Shown: positions 49,800 through 58,677, counted from the stretch's first letter. The stretch: 64,000 nt of DNA from Bacteroidota bacterium (GCA_018267275.1 JAFDYV010000003.1:124001-188000); one strand, 5' to 3'. Notes: generated from the letters alone by a model not told the origin. Translations and numbers: made by a program.

Positions 49800-52253
49800 C
49801 TAAATGGAATAATTACCTATACGAATAACATCAGCAAACACACCTGCTGCCGTCACTGTAGCACCAGCACCGGGCCCTCGAATAACCATCGGGCGTTCGT
49901 GGTATCGCTCAGTGGTGAGCAAAATGATGTTATCGCTCCCGCTCAGCGAATAAAATGGATGAGCGGCATCTACTGCCACGAGGCTTACCTTTGCTTTTCC
50001 GCCTTCAATAATTGCCATGTAGCGAAGCTTCTTGTTTTCTTTTTCGGCTTTCTCACGAAGGTCTTCAAATAGCTGGTCAGTTTCCGGCAACGAACTCAAG
50101 AATATCTGAATCGATGTCTCTGCCCTTAGTGATTCAGGCACCAAATTGTGGACTTCCACATCGGCTAGCTCAAGTTCATACCCAATCTCGCGCGAAAGAA
50201 TCAATGCCTTACGTGCCACGTCCATGCCATTCAAATCATCGCGTGGGTCGGGTTCTGTAAATCCTTTTTCCTTTGCTTGAAGAACGATGTCACTGAACTT
50301 TTTTCCAGCGCCAAACGAGCTAAAGATAAAATTCAACGTGCCGCTCAGCACCGCCTCTACCCGAATGACTTTGTCGCCACTGATGAGCAAGTCGTTCAAC
50401 GTATTGATGACAGGCAAACCTGCACCCACATTGGTTTCGTATAAGAACTTCACTCCACGTTGGCGCGAGGTTTTCTTCAACAACTGATAATTCGCCCAAC
50501 TGCCTGAGTTGGCTTTTTTGTTAGGCGTCACAATCGAAATGTTAGATTCCAAAATAGAGGAGTAAGCGTTCGCGACAGCTTCGCTAGAAGTACAATCCAC
50601 AAACACCGAGTTAGGCAGGTTAAGCGCCTGCATCTTAATCACAAACTCTTGCAAGTTCATCGGTAACCCCTCCTGCGTCATTCTATCGACTGCCATTTTG
50701 CCACGCAAGCCTTCTTCGGCAAAAAGCATTTTCTTACTGTTTGCAATAGCAATTACATTTACCTCCAATCGGTGTTGGTTGGCGAGTTGGTCAAACTGCT
50801 CGTGCATCATGTGCAGCAGCTCTTTGCCAATCAAACCCGTTCCCACCAAAAAAACATTCAATACTTTTCTATCAGAAAGAAAGAACGCCTCGTGCAGTGC
50901 ATTCAACGCTTTACCTACATCTGATTGATGGATAACGGCCGAAATGTTCAACTCAGATGACCCCTGCGCAATGGCTCTAACATTTACACCATTTTTGCCC
51001 AACGCACCAAACATACGCCCGCTCGTGCCCGGGTTGTGCTTCATGTTTTCTCCCACAATGGCCACAATCGCGCAACTGTCTTCGATGGTCACCGCGTTCA
51101 TCTCGCGATTGAGGATTTCATACTGAAATTCTTTTTCGATTTCCTGCTTCGCCTGCATTGCCAATCCACTTTCAATCGCAAAGCATATCGAGTGTTCGCT
51201 GGATGCCTGACTTATTAATATCACGTTGATTTTCGCTCGCGCGAGCGTAGCAAACAAACGCATGGATACACCCACCACACCCATCAAACCACTTCCTTGC
51301 ACGTTCAGCAGACTAATGTTGCTCATAGAAGAAATGCCTTTGATGATAAGCGCCTTTCCATTTGCATTGTTGCTGATGCACGTGCCCGGGTGTTGCGGAT
51401 TGAACGTGTTTTTGATCCAAATGGGGATTTGGTTGGCCATGGCCGGCTGCATGGTAGCTGGAAAAATCACCTTCGCGCCAAAGTGCGAAAGTTCCATTGC
51501 CTCCTCATATGTCATTTCTTTTACACTAAAAGCCTTTTTTACTTTGCGTGGGTCGGCCGTCATCATACCATCTACATCCGTCCAAATTTCCACGGACTCA
51601 GATTTGAGCGCGCCCGCAAAGATGGCCGCAGTGTAATCAGAACCGCTGCGCCCCAGTGTAGTTGTTTCACCATTTTCAGATGAGCCGATGAAGCCGGTAA
51701 TCACTTGCAGTTTTTGGGTATTCGAAAAATGATCGTTAATCATGCGGTTGGTAGCAACAAAATTGACCCGGGCATAACCGAATTGATGATCCGTGCGCAC
51801 TACTCTGCGTGCATCCAAAAATTCAGCGTCAATGCCTTCGTCCTTTAAGGCCTCGGCAATTACGAAGGCGGAGAGGCGTTCGCCAAAGCTCATGATGTAA
51901 TCAAGCGAGCGAGGAGTGCGCTCTTTTACTAAAAAAATTCCGTGCAAAATATCTTCCAATTCGTTGATGGTGAATTTCACTTGCGCCAACACTGCACTTT
52001 GCTTTTGCATTGACACCAACGCACGGACTGCATCTAAATGTCTTTTTTCAAGTTGAGCCAATTGCTCTTTATATTGGTCGTTGCTAGCCAGCGCGTGTTC
52101 GCTCATCTGAATGAGCGTGTCCGTCACTCCACCAAATGCAGAAAAAACAATCGCGATTTTTTCTTGGGCCAAACGCGGCTTCACAATTTGAACAATGGCC
52201 TTGATGCGTTCTGGAGTAGCTACCGATGAGCCGCCAAATTTTAAAACTTTCAT
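49800..52253 (-). CDS. thrA: Bifunctional aspartokinase / homoserine dehydrogenase
   Basis: An 817-residue fusion that performs the first and third steps to threonine. The kinase domain (1 to about 290) opens with VLKFGGSSVATPERI; two ACT-type regulatory domains follow (about 305 to 460, LLNVQGSGLMGVVGVS and IVAIVGENMKHNPG); the homoserine dehydrogenase domain (about 465 to 817) has the NAD(P) motif FLVGTGLIGKELL and GTLNFIFSSFGAGKKFSD. Threonine feedback through the ACT domains is expected. A Thr/Ile-rich leader frame lies 84 bases upstream, suggesting control by attenuation as well. Confidence 0.96.
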   Translation of the reverse strand: MKVLKFGGSSVATPERIKAIVQIVKPRLAQEKIAIVFSAFGGVTDTLIQMSEHALASNDQYKEQLAQLEKRHLDAVRALVSMQKQSAVLAQVKFTINELEDILHGIFLVKERTPRSLDYIMSFGERLSAFVIAEALKDEGIDAEFLDARRVVRTDHQFGYARVNFVATNRMINDHFSNTQKLQVITGFIGSSENGETTTLGRSGSDYTAAIFAGALKSESVEIWTDVDGMMTADPRKVKKAFSVKEMTYEEAMELSHFGAKVIFPATMQPAMANQIPIWIKNTFNPQHPGTCISNNANGKALIIKGISSMSNISLLNVQGSGLMGVVGVSMRLFATLARAKINVILISQASSEHSICFAIESGLAMQAKQEIEKEFQYEILNREMNAVTIEDSCAIVAIVGENMKHNPGTSGRMFGALGKNGVNVRAIAQGSSELNISAVIHQSDVGKALNALHEAFFLSDRKVLNVFLVGTGLIGKELLHMMHEQFDQLANQHRLEVNVIAIANSKKMLFAEEGLRGKMAVDRMTQEGLPMNLQEFVIKMQALNLPNSVFVDCTSSEAVANAYSSILESNISIVTPNKKANSGSWANYQLLKKTSRQRGVKFLYETNVGAGLPVINTLNDLLISGDKVIRVEAVLSGTLNFIFSSFGAGKKFSDIVLQAKEKGFTEPDPRDDLNGMDVARKALILSREIGYELELADVEVHNLVPESLRAETSIQIFLSSLPETDQLFEDLREKAEKENKKLRYMAIIEGGKAKVSLVAVDAAHPFYSLSGSDNIILLTTERYHERPMVIRGPGAGATVTAAGVFADVIRIGNYSI

Positions 52254-52337
52254 ACAATTAAATTATCAGCAGTTGCCTGCTCTTGAGGTTTGGAATAAAA
52301 AAATAAAATGTAGAGGGAATGACAAATAGTATGGGCG

Positions 52338-52391
52338 CTACCCCGTAATGGTAATTGTGATAATCGTGTTGATGTGAACGAAGGGTGTCAT
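52338..52391 (-). CDS. thrL: Threonine/isoleucine-rich leader peptide of the thr operon
   Basis: A 17-codon frame reading MTPFVHINTIITITITG then TAG. Ten of 17 residues are Thr (5) or Ile (5), ending in the run TIITITITG, the same logic as E. coli ThrL. Its ATG is at 52391; an upstream in-frame ATG at 52442 would give a 34-residue version. It stops 84 bases before thrA. A T-rich tract (minus strand, 52294-52308) follows 29 bases after the stop, but I find only weak hairpins before it. A 7-base complement between the start region (52386-52392) and 52318-52324 could be a switch. Role as ribosome-stalling attenuator is inference; function by stalling, not by product. Confidence 0.75.
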   Translation of the reverse strand: MTPFVHINTIITITITG

Positions 52392-52413
52392 TGCGTACAG
52401 CAAATAAAGGAGG

Positions 52414-52425
52414 TTGCCGCGGCAA
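52414..52425. promoter_or_regulatory. 12-base perfect palindrome upstream of the thr leader
   Basis: TTGCCGCGGCAA is an exact palindrome 23 bases before the leader ATG. It could be an operator or part of leader folding. A near-consensus TAATTTG (minus strand) sits immediately upstream, so the palindrome would lie around the transcription start if that is the promoter. Confidence 0.35.
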
Positions 52426-52540
52426 TGCAAATTATTTTTCATGAATTTTGTATGAAGGAGAAACTTACTAACGCTCAATAGGGTTACATTTGTGAAACAT
52501 CCGATTGCAATTAAAAATGAATAGGTCGCAACAAAAAGTT

Positions 52541-52600
52541 GGCAGTGAGCAGTCACCAGTCGGCAGGATAAATGCTGCCAACTGGTGACTGCTCACTGCC
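52541..52600. repeat. Near-perfect 26-base inverted repeat, GGCAGTGAGC type
   Basis: The arm beginning GGCAGTGAGCAGTCACCAGT (52541-52566) is complementary at 25 of 26 positions to 52575-52600, with an 8-base loop. It stands between thrA (with its leader) and the thioesterase gene. An exact TACATTTG box on the plus strand at 52485-52492 would put this hairpin in the thioesterase mRNA leader if it is a promoter; no -33 element supports it. The CAGT/GAGCAGT pattern is common between genes in Bacteroidota, as I recall. Confidence 0.88.
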
Positions 52601-52632
52601 GACTTTACAAAAATGACCCAAGCCTAAATACT

Positions 52633-53157
52633 ATGCCTCGAAAAAAGAAAACACCATCTGAATCATTTGTGAGCATGACCGAATTGGTTTTGCCCAACGA
52701 TACCAACACACTCAACAACTTGATGGGTGGACGCCTCATGCACTGGATGGACATCGTCTCGGCCATTGCCGCACAAAAGCACGCCAACCGAATTGTGGTG
52801 ACGGCCTCAGTTGATAACATTAGTTTCCGTCAACCGATTTTGTTGGGAAATGTTGTGACACTGAAAGCAAGGGTAACACGCGCGTTTAGCTCTTCCATGG
52901 AAGTACGCATCGATGTAGACGCAGAGGACATACCTTCCAATAAAAAGTTCAGCAGCAATAGCGCGTACTTCACATTTGTAGCTGTGGACCAAAACGGACA
53001 GCCGATAGATGTGCCCGAAGTAGAGCCGCAAACCGATGAAGAAAAAGTATTGTATGAAGGTGCATTGCGCAGAAGGCAACTCCGCTTGATTTTAGCCGGC
53101 CGCATGAACCCGGCTGATGCGCACGAACTCAAATCCATTTTCGATATCAAGAGGTGA
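52633..53157 (+). CDS. Acyl-CoA thioesterase, hotdog fold (YciA/ACOT type)
   Basis: A 174-residue soluble enzyme that hydrolyses acyl-CoA. It matches the YciA/BFIT-like group: MTELVLPNDTNTLNNLMGGR and LMHWMDIVSAIAAQKHANR carry the active-site Asn/Asp helix of the hotdog fold, and VDNISFRQPILLGNVVTLKA is the strand pair. The C-terminal 40 residues are a charged extension (RRRQLRLILAGRMNP). Start at the ATG at 52633 (earlier frame begins within the inverted repeat). Its stop overlaps the ATG of the next gene (TGATG), so the two are coupled. Confidence 0.9.
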   Translation: MPRKKKTPSESFVSMTELVLPNDTNTLNNLMGGRLMHWMDIVSAIAAQKHANRIVVTASVDNISFRQPILLGNVVTLKARVTRAFSSSMEVRIDVDAEDIPSNKKFSSNSAYFTFVAVDQNGQPIDVPEVEPQTDEEKVLYEGALRRRQLRLILAGRMNPADAHELKSIFDIKR

Positions 53158-53528
53158 TGCAAACTGTTTTTGAAGCCACTTACCCGGAAGACCTCTACCT
53201 GATTGCACCGAAGGTGACTGTAGTGCTACCTGTGCCGTGGGCAGAAGTGAAGGAAGAAGAAAAAGTCCTACTCACTAAAATTTTGACCGCTGTGAAGTTG
53301 AGCCTAGATGCAGTAGTCATTCGCCACCAGCCGAAGTTTGACCTTTCCACTTGGGCAGAAAAGCCCGCCAAGGTTTTGTGTTTTGCCCCAGCCGATGGGC
53401 TCCCCAAGTTTGAAGTGTTGCCCGCGCAGAATACTACGGTGGTGGTGTCGTTGCCGTTGCCGGAATTGATGACGAATGATGATGCGAAGAAGAAACTGTG
53501 GGGGGCGTTGAGGGTGATGTTTGGGTGA
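53157..53528 (+). CDS. Hypothetical protein coupled to the thioesterase gene
   Basis: A 123-residue protein without a family that I recognise. It is soluble, begins MQTVFEATYPEDLYLIAPKV, has an alpha/beta feel (VVLPVPWAEVKEEEKVLLTK then VLCFAPADGLPKF), and ends KKKLWGALRVMFG, like a short DNA-polymerase-psi-like fold in outline. That is speculative. The ATG overlaps the stop of the thioesterase gene by one base. A GTG one codon earlier is the alternative start. Confidence 0.7.
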   Translation: MQTVFEATYPEDLYLIAPKVTVVLPVPWAEVKEEEKVLLTKILTAVKLSLDAVVIRHQPKFDLSTWAEKPAKVLCFAPADGLPKFEVLPAQNTTVVVSLPLPELMTNDDAKKKLWGALRVMFG

Positions 53529-53557
53529 ACTAAGATTCCAAGCTTAAGAACCATCTA

Positions 53558-54568
53558 ATGGAAGATTCGATTAAAGAATACGTAAAAAACAAGGTTATCC
53601 AATTTTTGAATGACCATGAAATTGAAACAAACAAATTCGAAGTAAAACGCGATTGGTATAAATTGAATTGGAAGTCTATTCAGGAAAATGGATTGACCAA
53701 ATACAATAAAGATTATTTTGAATTCTTAAAGGATGTTACCTCGATAATAAACTCAAATGGTGGTGATTCAGGCTTTATTGTAATTGGAATAGATGCCGCA
53801 AACAAAAAACTAATTGACGCAAGAATTGAAGATTCTGGTCTAAACGATTCAAGCCAGATAAAAGACATTATTGTAAGCAACATTGATACACCGTTTACGA
53901 TTGATATTGGATACGTTAATGTTGAAGGAAAAAATCTTTCAATTATTCATATCCCAACCTCTCTACACAAACCTCATATAATCTTACGATACTTTTCTTC
54001 AAAAAATCAAGAATTTCAAAATGAGATTTTCGTAAGAAATGGGTCTGGTACTTCTATCGCAAAAAAAGCAGACTTAGACAGAATGTACTGGGAACGCGGC
54101 AATATTGTTCTTCCTGAAAAGCTTTCCCTTACAATTAATACTCCTGTTTCTGGTTTTGAAGCAAGAACAATGAGCGGTTTTGAAGACAACAGTCGTTTAG
54201 ACTACAGTCTTTATTTAGGGTTTTCAAATCAAGGGATGAGACCGGCAACAATTTATGCGATTGAATTTGACCTTGTGTTAGAAAATCCGGAACATGAAAT
54301 CAAAAAATCCATCGGTGAAGTCATAAGATTTAAATCGAATCTTGTCGCTTCTATCGGAGGCAACAAAGATTGTATCACGATTCAACCAAATGGATATGAG
54401 CAATTGCGTACGCTTTTCCTTTCACCAACTTTACACATACATGCAGGTCGGCTCCTAGCTTACATCAATAAGTACAACAACAACGGCATTAATCCAGATA
54501 TTCAAAATATTTATATCACCGACAACAAGGGGCATCGAAGTATTCCTGAGGTAGCATTTATCAAATAA
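53558..54568 (+). CDS. AlbA_2 (Schlafen-type) domain protein
   Basis: A 336-residue protein. Residues 28 to about 165 match the AlbA_2/divergent AAA-like domain (also in Schlafens): EFLKDVTSIINSNGGDSGFI then VIGIDAANKK, and NEIFVRNGSGTSIAKKADLD near its end. The C-terminal half (about 190 to 336) is beta-rich with no family that I know (LDYSLYLGFSNQGMRPATIYAIEF is one stretch, in two parts). AlbA_2 proteins occur as regulators and in phage-defence loci. The gene is more AT-rich than its neighbours and ends 39 bases before a cluster of GC-rich hairpins, so it may have been acquired. Confidence 0.82.
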   Translation: MEDSIKEYVKNKVIQFLNDHEIETNKFEVKRDWYKLNWKSIQENGLTKYNKDYFEFLKDVTSIINSNGGDSGFIVIGIDAANKKLIDARIEDSGLNDSSQIKDIIVSNIDTPFTIDIGYVNVEGKNLSIIHIPTSLHKPHIILRYFSSKNQEFQNEIFVRNGSGTSIAKKADLDRMYWERGNIVLPEKLSLTINTPVSGFEARTMSGFEDNSRLDYSLYLGFSNQGMRPATIYAIEFDLVLENPEHEIKKSIGEVIRFKSNLVASIGGNKDCITIQPNGYEQLRTLFLSPTLHIHAGRLLAYINKYNNNGINPDIQNIYITDNKGHRSIPEVAFIK

Positions 54569-54607
54569 ATATTTAAACAATTAGTTGAGCCATACTCGGT
54601 CAAGGAT

Positions 54608-54711
54608 GGAGGCCACGCGCCTCGCGTGGTTGGAGCCCCACATGGAAAGTGGGGCTGCTGACAGCCTGGCCCCGATGGGTTCGCGCGTGGGGTTGCGCAC
54701 ATCGGGGGGCC
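54608..54711 (+). repeat. REP-like cluster of three GC-rich hairpins
   Basis: Three hairpins in a row: CCACGCG/CGCGTGG (54613-54629), AGCCCCAC/GTGGGGCT (54634-54656), and CCCCGATG/CATCGGGG (54670-54707, with outer GGCC/GGCC). The first two are each headed by GGAG (54608-54611, 54632-54635), the tetranucleotide seen before REP hairpins mobilised by RAYT/TnpA-REP transposases. The sequence is far richer in G+C than its surroundings. The remaining 54712-54907 has no gene; a CCAAGG/CCTTTGG near-hairpin is at about 54743-54760. Confidence 0.7.
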
Positions 54712-54907
54712 GCCCAACACACCACCACTTTTCAAATCTTTGCCAAGGGCATTCCTTTGGAACAAATTGACTCATTTTCAAATCCCAACCACCAATTTCT
54801 AACGCCCCAAATCGATTTGCCCAATGCCCAAGTTCTTATATCTTTGCGGCACTTTTTTCGCCCCCATAGCGGGCGGCTGAAACAACTAAATAAACCTTAA
54901 TCTCAGT

Positions 54908-57202
54908 ATGCAAAATTTACTCTACGTACTGCCCCTCTTAGGAGCGCTGGGGCTCGTGTATGTGCTTTGGAAAAGCGCTTGGGTGGCCAAACAAGATGCG
55001 GGCACCGACAAAATGAAAAAAATTGCCGGCCACATTGCCGAGGGCGCCATGGCCTTCTTAAAAGCCGAGTACAAGATCCTTATCATATTCGTGGCCTGTG
55101 TGGCAGCGTTGTTGGCCTTTACTGCCGATAGCGAAACCAGCAGTCCCTTGGTTGGCGTATCCTTTATCTTGGGTGCCTTTAGTTCTGCCTTGGCGGGATT
55201 CATTGGCATGAAGGTGGCCACCAAAGCCAACGTACGCACCACCAACGCAGCCCGCACTAGCTTGGGCAAGGCATTGGAAGTAGCCTTTACGGGCGGCTCG
55301 GTAATGGGCATGGGCGTGGTTGGCATTGGCGTGTTGGGATTGAGTATTTTATTTATCATTTATTCTCAGATTTTCGGAATCGATACGCAAGCGGGCGTGA
55401 ACCAAGTTATCACGGTCATTACTGGTTTCTCTTTCGGAGCATCTTCGATAGCCTTGTTTGCCCGTGTGGGCGGTGGCATTTATACCAAGGCGGCTGACGT
55501 AGGCGCTGACTTGGTTGGTAAAGTAGAAGCTGGTATCCCCGAAGACCATCCTTTGAACCCTGCAACAATTGCCGATAACGTAGGCGACAACGTGGGTGAC
55601 GTGGCCGGTATGGGTGCCGACTTGTTTGAATCTTATGTGGGCTCTATTGTGGGTACGATGGTATTGGGTGCTGCTTTCATGAGCGTGGCAGCTTTCCAAA
55701 CGCCAGAATTCATGAATGGTCTTTCACCAGTATTGTTGCCGTTGGCTCTTTCGGGCGTGGGCATTGTGATGTCATTTATCGGTACTTTCTTCGTACGCGT
55801 AAAAGAAGGTGGTAATCCACAAACTGCATTGAATACTGGCGAGATTGTTTCGTCTGTTATCATGATTGCCGCCTCTTGGTTTATCATCAAAGGTATGTTG
55901 CCAACATCTTGGCAGTATAGCGACCCGCTCTATAACAACCCGGGCGAGTTTACAGAATATACATCAACGGGCATTTTCTATGCCACCGTTATCGGATTGG
56001 TAGCAGGTGTAATTATCGGTTTGATTACGGAATACTATACCGGCATGGGCAAGAAGCCAGTGCTTTCGATTGTACGCCAATCGTCAACCGGTGCTGCCAC
56101 TAACATCATTGCTGGTTTGGGTGTGGGTATGATGTCAACCATGTGGCCGATTATTATTATCGCCATTTCAATTATCGGTGCATTCCACTTTGGTGGATTG
56201 TATGGTATCGCCATTGCAGCCGTGGGTATGCTTTCAAATTTGGGTATCCAGTTGGCGGTAGACGCTTACGGACCTATTTCTGACAATGCGGGTGGTATTG
56301 CTGAAATGAGCGAACTTCCAAAAGATGTACGCTCTCGTACTGATAAATTGGATGCTGTAGGTAACACCACAGCCGCCATCGGTAAAGGCTTTGCGATTGC
56401 CTCTGCCGCATTGACTGCGTTAGCGTTGTTTGGTGCATTCATGACAACAGCACACGTTAAAACCATCGATGTTTCAAAAGCAAACGTAATGGCCGGTTTA
56501 TTCATCGGTGGCATGTTGCCGTTTGTCTTTTCGGCATTGGCAATGGGTGCGGTAGGTCGCGCGGCCATGGCCATGATTGAAGAAGTACGCAGACAGTTCA
56601 ACGACATTCCGGCTCTGAAAGCTGCCTTGGCAGTAATGAAGAAGAATGGCGATAAGGAAATAAAAGATTGGTCAGCTGAAGACCAAAAGACTTTCCACGA
56701 TGCAGACGGTTCTGCCGAATACGGTAAGTGCGTAGAGATTTCAACAAAAGCTGCGATCAAAGAAATGGTAATCCCAGGATTGATGGCGGTGATTGTGCCG
56801 GTAGTGATTGCTTTCTTGCCGGGCTTTGGCGTGGAAGCATTGGGCGGTATGTTAGCTGGTGTAACGGTATCTGGCGTGTTGATGGCAATTTTCCAATCGA
56901 ATGCCGGTGGTGCTTGGGACAATGCCAAAAAGAGTTTTGAAGAAGGTGTGGAAATAAACGGTAAGATGTACTACAAGAAATCAGACCCGCACAAAGCGGC
57001 CGTTGTGGGCGATACCGTAGGTGACCCTTTCAAAGATACCTCTGGCCCTTCGCTCAACATCTTATTAAAGTTGATGTCAGTAGTGGCATTGGTAATTGCT
57101 CCACTATTGGTGAAAGACGAAAAGGCCACCACCAAAACGGAAGTGAAACCAACAATTGAATCGGTTGTTAAAGTGGATGAGCCTGCTCAACCAGTAAAAT
57201 AA
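54908..57202 (+). CDS. hppA: Membrane-bound proton/sodium-translocating pyrophosphatase
   Basis: A 764-residue polytopic inner-membrane enzyme that couples pyrophosphate hydrolysis to ion export. The catalytic loops [19 protein letters not shown] and [20 protein letters not shown] are intact, as is [19 protein letters not shown]. The motif [10 protein letters not shown] has Ala where K+-independent enzymes have Lys, placing it in the potassium-dependent class. Whether it pumps H+, Na+ or both cannot be decided from these motifs. The C-terminal 40 residues ([15 protein letters not shown]...) are an unusual hydrophilic tail. A terminator follows. Confidence 0.95.
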   Translation: MQNLLYVLPLLGALGLVYVLWKSAWVAKQDAGTDKMKKIAGHIAEGAMAFLKAEYKILIIFVACVAALLAFTADSETSSPLVGVSFILGAFSSALAGFIGMKVATKANVRTTNAARTSLGKALEVAFTGGSVMGMGVVGIGVLGLSILFIIYSQIFGIDTQAGVNQVITVITGFSFGASSIALFARVGGGIYTKAADVGADLVGKVEAGIPEDHPLNPATIADNVGDNVGDVAGMGADLFESYVGSIVGTMVLGAAFMSVAAFQTPEFMNGLSPVLLPLALSGVGIVMSFIGTFFVRVKEGGNPQTALNTGEIVSSVIMIAASWFIIKGMLPTSWQYSDPLYNNPGEFTEYTSTGIFYATVIGLVAGVIIGLITEYYTGMGKKPVLSIVRQSSTGAATNIIAGLGVGMMSTMWPIIIIAISIIGAFHFGGLYGIAIAAVGMLSNLGIQLAVDAYGPISDNAGGIAEMSELPKDVRSRTDKLDAVGNTTAAIGKGFAIASAALTALALFGAFMTTAHVKTIDVSKANVMAGLFIGGMLPFVFSALAMGAVGRAAMAMIEEVRRQFNDIPALKAALAVMKKNGDKEIKDWSAEDQKTFHDADGSAEYGKCVEISTKAAIKEMVIPGLMAVIVPVVIAFLPGFGVEALGGMLAGVTVSGVLMAIFQSNAGGAWDNAKKSFEEGVEINGKMYYKKSDPHKAAVVGDTVGDPFKDTSGPSLNILLKLMSVVALVIAPLLVKDEKATTKTEVKPTIESVVKVDEPAQPVK

Positions 57203-57223
57203 TAGAGACTGACTTTAAGCAAG

Positions 57224-57253
57224 AGACCCCGCATATTGCGGGGTCTTTTTTTT
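57224..57253 (+). terminator. Intrinsic terminator of hppA
   Basis: AGACCCCGC and GCGGGGTCT pair perfectly over nine bases around ATATT, followed by eight T. It lies 22 bases past the hppA stop codon. Confidence 0.96.
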
Positions 57254-57349
57254 GGGGGTGGTAGAATAAAGCGAGGCTGAGGGTGAGTCCTACGCTGAAG
57301 TATTACAAGCAATTCTTATCTTTTGCTACTTTTTTCGCTAACATAAAAC

Positions 57350-58216
57350 ATGAAAATAGGAATCGTCACGTGCGCTGAATATCCATTTTTGACTGAGCAA
57401 GAAAAACCGCTGCTCGCCTTGTTCAGAAACGAAGGAATTGAAGCCATTCCTTTGGTTTGGAATGATGCTTCTATCGATTGGACAAGTTTTGACTGTTTGA
57501 TGCTGCGTTCCATTTGGGACTACCATGTACAGATAGACCAATTTTTTGCATGGCTGGCAATGCTGGAAGAAAATAATATCAAGACCCTTAACTCAATGGC
57601 GGTGGTAAACTGGAATCGTCACAAGTTTTATTTACAGGAATTGGAGAGAAAAGGCGTAAATATAATTCCCAGCGTTTTTGTTGAGCGTACCAGTCAATTT
57701 TCATTGGACGAAGTGATTCACAAAGGTTGGGAGCAAGCTGTGATCAAACCAGCCGTTTCGGCCAACGCTCACCTCACCGAATCATTTACTCTTGATAACC
57801 TTACGCACACAGAAGCAAAATTTAAACCCTTGGTTACCACACGCGATTTTTTGGTTCAATCATTCATGCCAGAAATACAAACGATGGGCGAGGTATCGCT
57901 TATCTTTTTTGATAAAGCATATTCGCATGCAGTTCTTAAAACACCTGCAAAGGGCGATTTCCGCGTGCAAGCCGACCATGGTGGCTCAACGGTGGCATAT
58001 CAACCTAGCGAAAGCATAATTGAAACAGGGAGAAAAATCTTATCACTCATTGACTACGATTTGCTTTACGCACGCATCGATGGTGTGGTACGCAAAAATC
58101 AATTCTATTTGATGGAACTGGAGTTAATCGAGCCCGAGTTGTTCTTTCACCTGAGCGAGGGGTCACACCAAAGATTTGTACAAGCAGCCCTTCGCTTTCT
58201 CAGGCAGCTAAATTGA
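57350..58216 (+). CDS. ATP-grasp domain protein
   Basis: A 288-residue cytosolic ligase-like protein of the ATP-grasp superfamily, resembling the glutathione-synthetase-like DcsG group. MKIGIVTCAEYPFL starts the N-terminal pre-ATP-grasp domain, and the ATP-grasp fold spans about 90 to 288, with VIKPAVSANAH as the ATP-lysine strand, DFRVQADHGGSTVAY as the substrate loop and LYARIDGVVRKNQFYLMELE with the Mg-binding acidic residues before ELIEPELFFHL. It should join a carboxylate and an amine; which ones is not known. It is monocistronic. Confidence 0.85.
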   Translation: MKIGIVTCAEYPFLTEQEKPLLALFRNEGIEAIPLVWNDASIDWTSFDCLMLRSIWDYHVQIDQFFAWLAMLEENNIKTLNSMAVVNWNRHKFYLQELERKGVNIIPSVFVERTSQFSLDEVIHKGWEQAVIKPAVSANAHLTESFTLDNLTHTEAKFKPLVTTRDFLVQSFMPEIQTMGEVSLIFFDKAYSHAVLKTPAKGDFRVQADHGGSTVAYQPSESIIETGRKILSLIDYDLLYARIDGVVRKNQFYLMELELIEPELFFHLSEGSHQRFVQAALRFLRQLN

Positions 58217-58245
58217 TTATTTTTATACTTCGTTAAACTTCTTTT

Positions 58246-58677
58246 ATGATTCGTTTAAAGTTGCTCATCGCTCTCACTTTTGTAACCATTCTGGTCAACG
58301 CGCAAGGCAAAATTTTAGGCAAATGGCAAAGCGTTGACGATAAATCGGGCGAGATAAGGTCGATTGTCGAGATTACCGAGCGGGGTACAAAAATCTACGG
58401 CAAGATCATCAAAATATTCCCCAAGCCAACCGAAGACCCCGATCCGGTTTGCAAGGAATGTTCTACTTCTGACGACCGGTACAATAAAAAAATATTGGGT
58501 ATGGAGATAATCCGCGACATGATGAAGGATGATGATGAATATACAGGAGGCCATATCCTTGATCCAGAGGTGGGCAAGGTTTACAGGTGCAAATTATGGC
58601 TGGAAAACGGCACCCTGAAAGTGAGGGGTTACCTAGGCCCGTTTTTCCGTACTCAAACATGGCAACGAGTGCCATAG
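58246..58677 (+). CDS. DUF2147 family exported protein
   Basis: A 143-residue secreted protein. A signal peptide (ALTFVTILVNAQ) precedes the DUF2147 domain: GKWQSVDDKSGEIRSIVEIT, then YGKIIKIFPKPTEDP, CKECST with two Cys, GMEIIRDMMKDDDEYTGGHI, LDPEVGKVYRCKLWLENG and VRGYLGPFFRTQTWQR. These proteins are common in Bacteroidota and Proteobacteria envelopes; the calycin-like barrel suggests small-molecule binding. Function is unknown. Confidence 0.9.
   Translation: MIRLKLLIALTFVTILVNAQGKILGKWQSVDDKSGEIRSIVEITERGTKIYGKIIKIFPKPTEDPDPVCKECSTSDDRYNKKILGMEIIRDMMKDDDEYTGGHILDPEVGKVYRCKLWLENGTLKVRGYLGPFFRTQTWQRVP

Noticed and set aside
52338..52556. 72-residue version of the thr leader frame
   Set aside because: Its N-terminal part comes from the inverted repeat and has no leader-like composition; the 17- or 34-residue starts are more plausible.
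54608..54711. tRNA or riboswitch in the GC-rich stretch before hppA
   Set aside because: The stems do not form a cloverleaf, and the hairpins are independent tandem units with GGAG heads, fitting REP elements better.
56266..56928. 220-residue frame on the minus strand inside hppA
   Set aside because: It lies entirely antisense to a strongly conserved enzyme and its product is a low-complexity string of Ala, Pro, Thr and Asn typical of a shadow frame.
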